Source: an uncultured Pelagibacteraceae bacterium
GTDB taxonomy: Bacteria > Pseudomonadota > Alphaproteobacteria > Pelagibacterales > Pelagibacteraceae
Length of the DNA: 64,000 nt
Reading direction: 5' to 3'
NCBI GenBank assembly: GCA_902613855.1
Contig: CACMIX010000001.1
Span: 352,717-416,716, forward strand
Of this stretch, positions 38,518 to 47,433 are shown piece by piece. The position numbers and the translations under genes were made by a program. Within the stretch, counting starts at the first letter, position 1, and each line of letters starts with the position of its first letter. The notes below the pieces were generated by a model that saw only the letters and a program-made list of their open reading frames with translations, made no database searches and was not told the origin of the DNA.

Positions 38518-40263
38518 ATGTTGAATTCTAATGAACTTATAAATAAAGTTAAAGTATATAACAAATTTCTTAATCATGAGAGATTAGATAAAGCATATAA
38601 CTTTGCCATTAAGGCACATCAAAATCAAAAAAGAGCATCTGGTGACCCTTATTCTGTTCATCCAATTGAGGTTGCAAATATTCTTACTGAATTAAAATTA
38701 GATAGCGCAACTATTACTACCGGATTATTACATGATACAATTGAAGATACTGTTGCTACATATGAGACAATCAAAAATGAATTTGGACCTGAGGTTGCAG
38801 ATTTAGTAGATGGAGTTACTAAAATTTCTGTTTTTGAAAACACTGCAAGTTTTAACTCAAAAGCAGAAAATTTTAGAAAATTAATTTTAGCAACTTCTAA
38901 AGATATTAGAGTTTTATTAGTTAAAATTGCTGATCGACTTCATAATATGAGAACCATCAAAGCAATAACTAAGGAAGATAAAAGAAAAAGGATTGCCCAA
39001 GAAACAATGGAAATATATGCACCACTTGCAGACAGAATGGGAATGCATAGAATCCGTGATGAGCTTGAAGATTTATCCTTTGAAATTTTAAATAATGATG
39101 CAAGAAAATTAATTAAAAAAAGATTGGACGAAATCAAACTCGATAAGAAAAATTTATTTGAAGAACTTTCTTTTGAGTTAAGCTCTATTTTAAATGAAAA
39201 TCATATCAACGCAGAAATTTATGGAAGAGAAAAAACTCCATTTTCAATTTGGAGAAAAGTTCAAAAAAAAAGAGTTTCTCTAGAACAAGTAACCGATATT
39301 ATTGGATTTAGAGTAATTTTAAAAAATATTGATGACTGCTATAAAACACTAGGAATATTTCATAAAAAATGGAATTGTATTCCTGGAAAGTTTAAAGATT
39401 ATATATCTTCTCCTAAAATTAACGGTTATGAGTCTATTCATACTTCAGTAATAGGTTCAAATAAAAAACCAATTGAAATACAAATAAGAACAAGTGAAAT
39501 GCATGAATTTGCAGAAAGAGGTATAGCATCACATTGGAAATATAAATCTTCAGAAAAGTTTAATTCATTAAGCTGGAAGGAATATGATTGGTTAAAAGAT
39601 TTAGTTGAAATTATAGAAAAAAATGAAAATCCAGAGCATTCATATGAATACACTAAACTTCAGATGTTCCAGGAAAACGTTTTTTGTTTTACACCTAAAG
39701 GTTCAGTTATCAAATTACCTAAAGAAGCTACTGCTATCGATTTTGCTTATGCTGTACACACGAAAATTGGTAATTCTGCAACTGGGTGTGAAATAAATGG
39801 AAACAAAAGCGATCTTCAAACAATTCTGCATAATGGTGATCGTATAAATATCATAACATCAAAAAATAATTCCCCATCACTCCATTGGATACCTACTACT
39901 AAAACTGGAAAAGCTAGAGCTGCCATAAGGAGGTATTGGCACGATAAGGGTGAACAAAAAGAGGAAAAAATTAAAAAATATAATACAACGCTATGGATGT
40001 CTTTACCCGATAAACCTGGTCAACTTGGTGATATCAGTTCGTTAATTGGAAGTCATAAATTAAATATCTCTAGTTTAGAGATGGTAGGCAAAAATCCAAA
40101 CTATATTAATTTTAAATTTAAATTAATTATAAGAAACCTTAAAAATTTTACAAATTTTATTGCAGTGCTAAAACAAAAGAGTATAAAATTTAAGATAATT
40201 AGACACGAAGAAAAAAGAAATGCTTTCACACAAAAAATCCTTAAATATTTTAAAAAAAACTAA
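38518..40263 (+). CDS. rsh: Bifunctional (p)ppGpp synthetase/hydrolase, shortened form
   Basis: The single RelA/SpoT homologue makes and degrades the stringent alarmone. In 581 residues: the HD hydrolase domain (SVHPIEVANIL; LLHDTIEDT; LVKIADRLHNMRTI), the synthetase domain (YGREKTPFSIWRK; DIIGFRVIL; GKFKDYISSPKINGYESIHTSVIG; EIQIRTSEMHEFAERGIASHWKYK), a TGS domain (VFCFTPKGSVIKLPKEATAIDFAYAVHTKIG) and a terminal ACT domain (LPDKPGQLGDISSLIGSHKLNISSLEMV). Usual RSH proteins are 700-750 residues; here the region between TGS and ACT, with the conserved cysteine (zinc finger) domain, is reduced to about 40 residues. Hydrolase motifs look intact. Its end overlaps pyrE by 44 bases. Confidence 0.95.
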   Translation: MLNSNELINKVKVYNKFLNHERLDKAYNFAIKAHQNQKRASGDPYSVHPIEVANILTELKLDSATITTGLLHDTIEDTVATYETIKNEFGPEVADLVDGVTKISVFENTASFNSKAENFRKLILATSKDIRVLLVKIADRLHNMRTIKAITKEDKRKRIAQETMEIYAPLADRMGMHRIRDELEDLSFEILNNDARKLIKKRLDEIKLDKKNLFEELSFELSSILNENHINAEIYGREKTPFSIWRKVQKKRVSLEQVTDIIGFRVILKNIDDCYKTLGIFHKKWNCIPGKFKDYISSPKINGYESIHTSVIGSNKKPIEIQIRTSEMHEFAERGIASHWKYKSSEKFNSLSWKEYDWLKDLVEIIEKNENPEHSYEYTKLQMFQENVFCFTPKGSVIKLPKEATAIDFAYAVHTKIGNSATGCEINGNKSDLQTILHNGDRINIITSKNNSPSLHWIPTTKTGKARAAIRRYWHDKGEQKEEKIKKYNTTLWMSLPDKPGQLGDISSLIGSHKLNISSLEMVGKNPNYINFKFKLIIRNLKNFTNFIAVLKQKSIKFKIIRHEEKRNAFTQKILKYFKKN

Positions 40264-40807
40264 TGCATTATTGGAAGGTCACTTCATTTTATCATCAGGA
40301 TTGCATTCATCAAAATATATTCAATGCGCAAAACTTCTAAGTTTCCCGAACTTAGCTGAAAAAATTTGCAAATCATTAGCAAACCAAATTAAAAAAAAAT
40401 ATAAAAAAATTGACTTAATTCTGGCTCCAGCGATGGGTGGAATAATCATTGGATATGAGATTGGTAGACTTCTTAAAAAAGAAACAATTTTTTGTGAGCG
40501 AGTTAAGGGAAAATTTACACTCAGACGTGGTTTTTATATTAATAAAGGTGCTAGAGTTTTAATTATTGAAGATGTTATTACTACAGGAAAATCAAGTTTA
40601 GAATGCGTTAAGCTAATAAAAAAAGCAAATGCTAAATTATTAGGATTTGCGTCTATCATAGATAGATCTTCTAAAAAATCTTTAAAAATAAAAACTAAAG
40701 TTGTTTCCCATTTAAAAATAGATGTGCCTGTATACAGCCCAAAAAAATTACCTGAAACACTTAAATCTGTACCAATAACAACACCAGGAAGTAGATTTAT
40801 CAAGTGA
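40220..40807 (+). CDS. pyrE: Orotate phosphoribosyltransferase
   Basis: Converts orotate and PRPP to OMP. The 195-residue protein begins LKKTNALLEGHFILSSGLHSSKYIQCAKLL, has the PRPP-binding motif ARVLIIEDVITTGKSSLECVKL and the ICxRxKGKFTLRRGF-like segment (FCERVKGKFTLRRGF). The ATG at 40220 overlaps the end of rsh by 44 bases; no internal start gives a better N-terminus. It overlaps pdxJ by four bases. The order rsh-pyrE-pdxJ-acpS-lepB-rnc is an alphaproteobacterial block. Confidence 0.95.
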   Translation: MLSHKKSLNILKKTNALLEGHFILSSGLHSSKYIQCAKLLSFPNLAEKICKSLANQIKKKYKKIDLILAPAMGGIIIGYEIGRLLKKETIFCERVKGKFTLRRGFYINKGARVLIIEDVITTGKSSLECVKLIKKANAKLLGFASIIDRSSKKSLKIKTKVVSHLKIDVPVYSPKKLPETLKSVPITTPGSRFIK

Positions 40808-41520
40808 TAAGACTAGGTGTAAATATTGATCACGTTGCAACTTTAAGAAATGCAAGAGGTGAAAAACATCCAGACCCAATCAGTGCTGCATTACACGTAG
40901 TCAAGTGTGGAGCGGACTCTGTAACAATACATTTAAGAGAAGATAGAAGACATATTAATGATAAAGATGCAAAAAAGATATGTAATTTGAAAAACGTATT
41001 GGTTAATCTTGAGCTTTCAATGAATGAAAGCATTGTATCTAATGCTCTAAGAATTAAACCAAATTACATTTGTATAGTACCAGAAAATAGAAAAGAAATT
41101 ACGACTGAGGGAGGTTTAAATTTAAAAAAAAATTTTAATAAATTAAAAAAAATAGTTTCTAAATTCAAAAAAGCTAAAATAAGAACCAGTTTATTTATTA
41201 ATCCCTCTTTAAAAGATATTAAAATTTCAAAATCACTTGGAGTGGATTGTGTTGAAATCCATACAGGAAATTTATCAAATAAGGTTAAATCAAATCAAAA
41301 ACATAACAAAGAACTTCAAAGAATAAAAAATAGTTCTAAGCTTGCAAATTCTTTGGGTATTGAAGTTCATGCGGGGCATGGTTTGGATTATAAAACCACT
41401 AAATTACTGTTAAGAATAAAAGAAATTCACGAATATAATATTGGTCATTTCATAATAGGGGAGTCAGTATTTCATGGTTTGTCAAAAGTGATTAAAAATT
41501 TTAAAAAATTATTGAAATAA
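40804..41520 (+). CDS. pdxJ: Pyridoxine 5'-phosphate synthase
   Basis: Makes pyridoxine 5'-phosphate from deoxyxylulose 5-phosphate and 3-amino-2-oxopropyl phosphate (DXP-dependent vitamin B6 route). It starts with GTG, overlapping pyrE by four bases. The family signatures LGVNIDHVATLRNARG, DSVTIHLREDRRHI, KPNYICIVPENRKEITTEGGLNL and IEVHAGHGLDYKTT are clear. At 238 residues it is standard. Together with acpS it is often adjacent in proteobacteria. Confidence 0.97.
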   Translation: MIRLGVNIDHVATLRNARGEKHPDPISAALHVVKCGADSVTIHLREDRRHINDKDAKKICNLKNVLVNLELSMNESIVSNALRIKPNYICIVPENRKEITTEGGLNLKKNFNKLKKIVSKFKKAKIRTSLFINPSLKDIKISKSLGVDCVEIHTGNLSNKVKSNQKHNKELQRIKNSSKLANSLGIEVHAGHGLDYKTTKLLLRIKEIHEYNIGHFIIGESVFHGLSKVIKNFKKLLK

Positions 41521-41521
41521 T

Positions 41522-41908
41522 ATGAAAATTCTTGGAATTGGGATTGACATCATTGATAACAATAGGATCAGGGAATGTATTAAGAACAATAAATTTAAAA
41601 GTCGAATTTATAGTAGTAATGAACTTAAATTATCAAAAAAAACCAAAAATAAAGTAGCTTTTTTTTCGAAGAGATTTGCAGCTAAAGAGGCTTTTTCTAA
41701 AGCATTAGGGACTGGATTTTCCTCCAATTTAAGCTTTAAAGACATTGAGATCACAAATGATAAAAAAGGTATGCCTAAATATGTTGATAATAAAAAAATT
41801 ATAAAAATTGTCCAAAAAAAATACAAAATTAAAAAGTTTAATTCTTTTCTGTCAATTTCAGATGAAAAAGATTATTCAACAGCCTTTGCAATTATTCAAT
41901 CAATATGA
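41522..41908 (+). CDS. acpS: Holo-(acyl-carrier-protein) synthase
   Basis: Transfers the phosphopantetheine arm of CoA to acyl carrier protein. The 128-residue protein has ILGIGIDIIDNNRI with the metal-binding Asp and FFSKRFAAKEAFSKALGTGF with the catalytic Glu, followed by FLSISDEKDYSTAFAII. It lies one base after pdxJ and overlaps lepB by four bases (ATGA). Confidence 0.96.
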   Translation: MKILGIGIDIIDNNRIRECIKNNKFKSRIYSSNELKLSKKTKNKVAFFSKRFAAKEAFSKALGTGFSSNLSFKDIEITNDKKGMPKYVDNKKIIKIVQKKYKIKKFNSFLSISDEKDYSTAFAIIQSI

Positions 41909-42642
41909 AGCTAGATAAAAATTTTTTTTCTGAAAATATAAAAACTTTATTTTATGCTTTAATAATTGCTATAGTAATAAGATCCCTTTTAATTCAACCA
42001 TTCTATATTCCTTCATCATCGATGGAGCCAACATTGCTAGTAGGTGACAGGTTGTTTGTTACAAAATATTCCTACGGCTATAGTAAGCATTCTTTTCCTT
42101 TTAGTCCTCCACTACTTAGCAAAAGAGTAATGTTCAATAGTCCAAAACGTGGAGATGTAGTTGTTTTTAAAACGCCAGCAGATAATAGAACAGATTATAT
42201 AAAAAGACTTATTGGTCTTCCAGGTGATAAGATTCAATTTATAGACTCTAACCTATATTTAAACAACGGTGAAATATTAAAGTCAAAAACTCTTAGCAAA
42301 AGTAATATTTATTGTGGAAGTGAAATTATTGATGTTTTTAAATTTGAGGAAAAATTACCGAATGGAAAAAAATTTCACACAGTTTACTTGAAGGAATACT
42401 CTTACCAGAATTCAGATATCTTTACTGTCCCTGATGATCATTATTTTTTTTTAGGTGACAATAGAGATTGCTCTAAAGACAGCAGATATCTAACAAGTGT
42501 TGGTTATGTTCATAAAGACAATCTAGTTGGTAAAGCTCAATTTATTTTTTTTTCATCTAATAGAAAAGTGGGTAGTATTTTTGAATTTTGGAAATGGCAT
42601 AAATCAATTAGATTTAATAGAACATTTGATAAAATTAATTGA
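41905..42642 (+). CDS. lepB: Signal peptidase I
   Basis: Cleaves signal peptides from exported proteins at the outer face of the cytoplasmic membrane. One N-terminal membrane segment (LFYALIIAIVIRSLLIQPFYIPSSSMEPTLLVGDRLFV) includes the catalytic serine in SSSMEPTL. The second conserved motif RTDYIKRLIGLPGDKI carries the catalytic lysine, and GDNRDCSKDSRYLTSVGYV is box E. The 245-residue length and single anchor are normal in alphaproteobacteria. Confidence 0.96.
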   Translation: MKLDKNFFSENIKTLFYALIIAIVIRSLLIQPFYIPSSSMEPTLLVGDRLFVTKYSYGYSKHSFPFSPPLLSKRVMFNSPKRGDVVVFKTPADNRTDYIKRLIGLPGDKIQFIDSNLYLNNGEILKSKTLSKSNIYCGSEIIDVFKFEEKLPNGKKFHTVYLKEYSYQNSDIFTVPDDHYFFLGDNRDCSKDSRYLTSVGYVHKDNLVGKAQFIFFSSNRKVGSIFEFWKWHKSIRFNRTFDKIN

Positions 42643-43304
42643 TGAAAATAAACTATCAAAAATTAGAAAAAAAACTAAACATAAAATTTAAAAATAATAA
42701 TTTGTTAATTCAATCATTAACCCACAAAAGTTTTAACCCAAATGAAAATAATGAAAAGATTGAATTTTTAGGAGATAGAGTGCTTGGGCTGGTTATTGCT
42801 CAAAAACTTTTAAAAATCTATCCTAGTGAAAAAGAGGGTATACTTGATAAAAAATTTGCATCATTAGTAAATAAAAAAACATGTTTAGAAGTTGCTAAAG
42901 CAATTGAATTAGAAAATTATATAAAAACGTTCAACCCAAAAAATAAAATTATCAAAATTGAAGACAAGATTATTTCAGATAGTTGTGAGGCATTAATGGG
43001 AGCCATTTATTTAGACAAAGGATTGAATATAGCTGAAAAAGTTATTTTAAAACTTTGGGGTAGTCATATTGAAAAAAGTGTTGTTACTCAAATTGATGCA
43101 AAAACAACACTTCAAGAACTAGCTTTAAAAAAATTTAAAAAATTACCAACATATAAAATAATTTCTAATACAGGTCCACGTCATAAACCTATTTTTAAGG
43201 TAGGGGTTAAGCTTCCTAATACGAAATTTTTTATATCATCAGGTAAATCAAAAAAAGATGCTGAGCAAAATGCTGCTATCGAATGTTTAAAAAATATAAA
43301 TTGA
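42642..43304 (+). CDS. rnc: Ribonuclease III
   Basis: Cuts double-stranded RNA in rRNA and mRNA processing. The 220-residue product starts at ATG 42642, which overlaps the lepB stop by one base. The catalytic motif EKIEFLGDRVLGLVIA, then SDSCEALMGAIYLDKG, form the RNase III domain, and the dsRNA-binding domain at the C-terminus starts TTLQELALKKFKKLPTYKII. The gene normally found next, era, is absent; recO follows after seven bases. Confidence 0.96.
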   Translation: MKINYQKLEKKLNIKFKNNNLLIQSLTHKSFNPNENNEKIEFLGDRVLGLVIAQKLLKIYPSEKEGILDKKFASLVNKKTCLEVAKAIELENYIKTFNPKNKIIKIEDKIISDSCEALMGAIYLDKGLNIAEKVILKLWGSHIEKSVVTQIDAKTTLQELALKKFKKLPTYKIISNTGPRHKPIFKVGVKLPNTKFFISSGKSKKDAEQNAAIECLKNIN

Positions 43305-43311
43305 AAAAAAA

Positions 43312-43992
43312 ATGAATTGGATAGATCAAGGTTTTTTAGTAAGTAAAAGCAGATACAGTGAAAACTCTATAATTGCTGAATTATATACTTTGGATAGAGG
43401 TAAAGTTTCAGGTATTATATTCGGAGGAACTTCAAAAAAAATTAAAAATTATCTTCAGGTAGGAAACAAGCTTCATATTAATTATAACTCAAAAAACGAT
43501 AATAGAATGGGTTATTTTAAAATTGAAATTTTGAATGCTTACAGTCCATATTATTTTGATCATAAACAAAAGCTTTCTTGTATTACTTCAGCAATGAACC
43601 TAATAAAAATATTAACAGCTGAAGCACAGGCAAATAAAAAAGTTTACTCTCTAATCAAAGATCTTTTTAATTTATTAAATGATCAAAATTGGCTTAAAAA
43701 ATATGTTTTCTGGGAATTAGAGTTACTTAAACTATTGGGTTACGATCTTGAACTAGAAAATTTAGTCGAGAAAAATTTAGAGGATAATAAAACTGTTTAT
43801 TTTGCAAGTACTTATAGTGAAAAGAAATATGTTCCGAATTTTCTTATTGAGAAAGATTTAGAGGTAACTGATATAAATATTTTATTAAGCGGATTGAAGT
43901 TGGTTGGAGATTATTTGGATAAAACCATCTTGAAACCAAATAATTTAAATTATCCTAGTAGTAGAGTAATTTTTTTAAATTCTTTAAAATAA
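43312..43992 (+). CDS. recO: DNA repair protein RecO
   Basis: RecO loads RecA on SSB-coated gaps with RecR. The 226-residue protein has the N-terminal OB fold (WIDQGFLVSKSRYSENSIIAELYTLDRGKVSGIIFG) and a helical part with FWELELLKLLGYDLEL near residues 130-145. The zinc-binding cysteines present in some RecO proteins are not visible. Assignment rests on the OB-fold pattern and on the alphaproteobacterial order rnc-(era)-recO. The stop directly abuts the hemB stop on the other strand. Confidence 0.88.
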   Translation: MNWIDQGFLVSKSRYSENSIIAELYTLDRGKVSGIIFGGTSKKIKNYLQVGNKLHINYNSKNDNRMGYFKIEILNAYSPYYFDHKQKLSCITSAMNLIKILTAEAQANKKVYSLIKDLFNLLNDQNWLKKYVFWELELLKLLGYDLELENLVEKNLEDNKTVYFASTYSEKKYVPNFLIEKDLEVTDINILLSGLKLVGDYLDKTILKPNNLNYPSSRVIFLNSLK

Positions 43993-44988
43993 TTATTCTA
44001 AAATTTTGTCTATTCTATCAGCATAATATGAAACAATAGCGTTTGCTCCTGCACGTTTAAAAGAAACTAAACTTTCATAAACGGCATTTCTTTGTATTAG
44101 TTTTTTATTAATAGCAGCTTCCAAAAGACTGTATTCTCCAGAAACTTGGTAGGCTAAAACTGGAATTCTAAACTTTTCTTTTATTGATTTAATTATATCT
44201 AAGTAAGGCATTCCTGGTTTAACCATAACCATATCTGCGCCTTCCTTTATATCTAATGCAACTTCACGTATAGCCTCATCGCTATTTCTAAAGTCCATTT
44301 GATATGTTTTTTTATCACCTTTAAGTGAACTTTTAGAGCCAACCGCATCTCTAAAAGGACCATAAAAACTAGAGGCATACTTTGCAGCATAGGACAAAAT
44401 TTGGGTATTTTTAAAATTAGAATTATCAAGAGCTTTTCTTATTTTTCCTATTCTTCCATCCATCATATCTGAAGGTGCAATGACATCACATCCCATTTCA
44501 GCCTGTAATAGAGATTGATTTATTAACACTTCAATTGTTTCATCATTAATTATTTGATTAGACTTTATTAATCCATCATGACCATGTGAGGTATAAGGAT
44601 CAAGTGCAACATCACACATAATCCCAATTTGGTTTTTATATCTTTTTTTGATTTCTACTATGGCTCTGCAAACTAAATTATTTTCATTTAATGATTCAGT
44701 ACCTAAATTATTTTTTAAAGTATTTTTCGTTTTGGGAAAAAGAGCAACCATTGGAATACCTTTTTTAATTGCTTTATCTACTATTTGAGAAATTCTATTT
44801 ATTGTGTATCTAAAAACACCTGGCATTGTAGATATTGATTCTTTTTTATTTGATCCATCTATTAAGAAAATTGGTAGTATAAAATCATTTGGACTCAGTG
44901 TATTTTCTTGAACCAGCCTTCTAGTCCACGATTCCTTTCTGTTTCTTCTTAATCTTAAATTTGGATATTTTCCTGTAATCATGTTCAA
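43993..44988 (-). CDS. hemB: Delta-aminolevulinic acid dehydratase (porphobilinogen synthase), Mg-type
   Basis: Condenses two 5-aminolevulinates to porphobilinogen in heme synthesis. The 331-residue enzyme includes DFILPIFLIDGSNKKESISTMPGV, the metal-binding region CDVALDPYTSHGHDG, MMDGRIGKIRKAL, and the substrate motif MVMVKPGMPYLDII with the Schiff-base lysine. At the site where zinc enzymes have three cysteines, the motif has Ala/Asp residues (DVALDPYTSHGHDG), which is the Mg/K-dependent type common in alphaproteobacteria. It shares no promoter region with recO and faces the dioxygenase gene across 66 bases. Confidence 0.96.
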   Translation of the reverse strand: MNMITGKYPNLRLRRNRKESWTRRLVQENTLSPNDFILPIFLIDGSNKKESISTMPGVFRYTINRISQIVDKAIKKGIPMVALFPKTKNTLKNNLGTESLNENNLVCRAIVEIKKRYKNQIGIMCDVALDPYTSHGHDGLIKSNQIINDETIEVLINQSLLQAEMGCDVIAPSDMMDGRIGKIRKALDNSNFKNTQILSYAAKYASSFYGPFRDAVGSKSSLKGDKKTYQMDFRNSDEAIREVALDIKEGADMVMVKPGMPYLDIIKSIKEKFRIPVLAYQVSGEYSLLEAAINKKLIQRNAVYESLVSFKRAGANAIVSYYADRIDKILE

Positions 44989-45054
44989 ATATACTTTATT
45001 AATGCGACAAAAGTATTATACAAATATATTAATTTATAAGTACAACACAATTCG

Positions 45055-45696
45055 ATGACTATAGATAACACAAAAATTGTAGACCTGAATATAAAAAAAG
45101 AGAAAAGAATTTTAGATTTCAGTGATTTTCAAAAACAAAATATTAAATTTGACATAAATAAGTTGCAAGAAGCATACAATCAAATTGTAAATATTAAAAA
45201 ATTTGATGATGGTGGTGGTGTAACTCACTTTGGAGCCATTTCACTAACTCAAATACCGGGAGATCCAGACTCAATAAAAGGCAGTAAGGCTAGAGGAGTT
45301 TATTGGACTAAACCTGATAAAACTGGAAAAGAAGTTTCAAGAGATATTAAAGTTGATGAATCACAATATTCTGAATTTATTAAAGATTATGAAAATACGT
45401 ATTTTAAGGAAGTATATGATGTGCTCTCTTCAAAATATAAATTGGGCAGAATAAGAATTCTTTTAAAAGAGCCAAGATCTACTTTGAGTTGGCATAGAGA
45501 TCCTGAACCAAGACTTCATATACCAATTATCACTAACCCAGGTTGTTTAATGGTAATAGATAATGTTGCAAAACATATGCCTGCAGATGGTTCTGTATGG
45601 ATTACAAATAATACGAAATATCACAATGCATTTAATGGGGGTGAAGAAAATAGAATTCACCTTGTAGCTTGTGTTCTAGATTATAAATTTAATTAG
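45055..45696 (+). CDS. Putative Fe(II)/2-oxoglutarate dioxygenase, aspartyl/asparaginyl hydroxylase-like
   Basis: A 213-residue protein for which I recognise the fold but not the function. Residues 145-160 contain WHRDPEPRLHIPI with His147 and Asp149, His190 lies in KYHNAFNGG, and Arg200 in ENRIHLV: the HxD...H facial triad plus an arginine ten residues on, as in the aspartyl/asparaginyl beta-hydroxylase group of jelly-roll oxygenases. The N-terminal 60 residues (with the unusual DDGGGVTHFG) show no clear domain. Such proteins hydroxylate amino-acid side chains in proteins or free amino acids. It lies directly before rpiB and glyA, one base from rpiB, without obvious functional link. Confidence 0.7.
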   Translation: MTIDNTKIVDLNIKKEKRILDFSDFQKQNIKFDINKLQEAYNQIVNIKKFDDGGGVTHFGAISLTQIPGDPDSIKGSKARGVYWTKPDKTGKEVSRDIKVDESQYSEFIKDYENTYFKEVYDVLSSKYKLGRIRILLKEPRSTLSWHRDPEPRLHIPIITNPGCLMVIDNVAKHMPADGSVWITNNTKYHNAFNGGEENRIHLVACVLDYKFN

Positions 45697-45697
45697 T

Positions 45698-46123
45698 TTG
45701 AAAAAAATATATATTTCCTCTGATCACGCTGGTTTTAAATTAAAGGAAATTATTAAAAAATACCTTCTTAAAAAAAAAATGAATTATTTTGATCTAGGAC
45801 CGTCCTCTGATATCAGAGTAGATTACCCTGATTACGCACATAAGGTTGCTCGAAAAGTAAAAATTAGCAAAAATAATGTTGGAATTTTAGTTTGTGGATC
45901 TGGCACAGGGATGAATATTGCTGCAAATAAACATAAAAATATTCGTGCTGCTCAATGTTTTAATTTAAAATCAACAAAATTATCAAGATTGCATAATGAT
46001 GCAAATATCATTACATTAGGTTCAAGGTTGTTAACTAAAAAAAATGCTTTAAATTATATTAGTGTTTTTTTGAAAACTAAATTTGAAGGTGGTAGACACT
46101 TAAAAAGAGTGAAAAAAATATAA
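45698..46123 (+). CDS. rpiB: Ribose-5-phosphate isomerase B
   Basis: Interconverts ribose-5-P and ribulose-5-P in the pentose phosphate pathway. It starts with TTG ([19 protein letters not shown]), the family N-terminus, one base after the preceding stop. The 141-residue product contains [13 protein letters not shown], the phosphate/active-site loop [17 protein letters not shown] with its cysteine, and [14 protein letters not shown]. Conserved next to glyA in alphaproteobacteria, with a one-base overlap here. Confidence 0.96.
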   Translation: MKKIYISSDHAGFKLKEIIKKYLLKKKMNYFDLGPSSDIRVDYPDYAHKVARKVKISKNNVGILVCGSGTGMNIAANKHKNIRAAQCFNLKSTKLSRLHNDANIITLGSRLLTKKNALNYISVFLKTKFEGGRHLKRVKKI

Positions 46124-47430
46124 TGTCTAGTGAAAAAAATTATATAAACGATAGCTATAAAAGTTTTTTTGAAGACAGTTTATCTTCAAAAGACCCAGAA
46201 CTTTACAAGGCGATTCAAGATGAACTCTTGAGACAGCAACAACATATAGAATTGATTGCTTCAGAGAACATTGTTTCTCAAGCTGTTTTGGAGGCTCAAG
46301 GATCAGTGCTAACAAATAAATATGCTGAAGGTTATCCTGGCAAAAGATATTATAATGGATGTGAACATGTTGACGTTGCTGAAAACTTAGCAATAGAAAG
46401 ATTAAAAAAACTTTTCAATTGTAAATTTGCTAATGCGCAGCCACACTCAGGAGCACAAGCTAATGGTGCTGTATTTTTAGCACTGTTAAAACCTGGTGAT
46501 ACTTTTATGGGTATGAGTTTAAATTCAGGAGGTCATATTACTCATGGTTTAAAAATTTCAATGTCAGGAAAATGGTTTAATCCGGTGGGATATGATGTTG
46601 ATAAAAAATCTGAACTTATAGATTATGACAATGTTGAAAAACTTGCATTAGAACATAAACCAAAATTGATAATTGCAGGTGGAAGTGCATATTCCAGAGT
46701 TATAGATTTTAAAAGATTTAGAGAGATTGCAGATAAAGTTGGGGCTTATCTAATGGTTGATATGGCTCATTTTTCAGGTTTGGTTGCTGGAAAGGGATAT
46801 CCAAATCCGTGTGACTATGCTCATGTAGTTACATCTACCACGCATAAAGTTTTTAGAAGTGCTAGAGGTGGAATAATTTTAACCAATCATGAAGAATTAT
46901 CAAAAAAATTTAACACAGCGGTTTTCCCTGGCTACCAGGGTGGACCATTAATGCATGTCATTGCAGCTAAAGCAGCTGGTTTTTTAGAAGCTCTTCAGCC
47001 TGATTTTAAAGACTATATTAAATCCGTTTTAGCAAATGCAAAAATTTTAGCAGAAACTTTAAAAAATAATGGTTTTAAAATTTATTCTGATGGTACGGAT
47101 ACGCATCTTATGTTGGTTGACTTACGTCCATACAATGTGAAAGGTAACTTAGCTGCTGAAAGCTTATCAAGAGCTAATATTACGTGTAATAAAAATGGTA
47201 TTCCTTTTGATACAGAAAAGCCAATGGTAACATCTGGTATAAGACTAGGAACTCAAGCTATTACAACACGTGGTTTTGGTTTAAATGAATGTAAGAAAGT
47301 GGGTGAATTGATTACAAAAACTCTTAAAGGATTATCAGAAAACCCAGATGACAATAGCAAAATAGAAGAAGAAGTGAGAAATGAAGTTATTGCTTTAACT
47401 TCTTCATTTCCGATATATAAGAATCTTTAA
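46123..47430 (+). CDS. glyA: Serine hydroxymethyltransferase
   Basis: PLP enzyme that interconverts serine and glycine with transfer of a one-carbon unit to THF. The 435 residues show [62 protein letters not shown], and the PLP lysine Lys242 in [14 protein letters not shown]. The usual motif reads TTTTHKTLRGPRGG, so the residues after the lysine diverge slightly. Together with sarcosine oxidase it links glycine, serine and C1 units. No separate leader is present, since it overlaps rpiB by one base. Confidence 0.97.
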   Translation: MSSEKNYINDSYKSFFEDSLSSKDPELYKAIQDELLRQQQHIELIASENIVSQAVLEAQGSVLTNKYAEGYPGKRYYNGCEHVDVAENLAIERLKKLFNCKFANAQPHSGAQANGAVFLALLKPGDTFMGMSLNSGGHITHGLKISMSGKWFNPVGYDVDKKSELIDYDNVEKLALEHKPKLIIAGGSAYSRVIDFKRFREIADKVGAYLMVDMAHFSGLVAGKGYPNPCDYAHVVTSTTHKVFRSARGGIILTNHEELSKKFNTAVFPGYQGGPLMHVIAAKAAGFLEALQPDFKDYIKSVLANAKILAETLKNNGFKIYSDGTDTHLMLVDLRPYNVKGNLAAESLSRANITCNKNGIPFDTEKPMVTSGIRLGTQAITTRGFGLNECKKVGELITKTLKGLSENPDDNSKIEEEVRNEVIALTSSFPIYKNL

Positions 47431-47433
47431 TTA

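Noticed and set aside
46090..46123. Possible riboswitch before glyA
   Set aside because: glyA overlaps rpiB by one base, so there is no untranslated leader.
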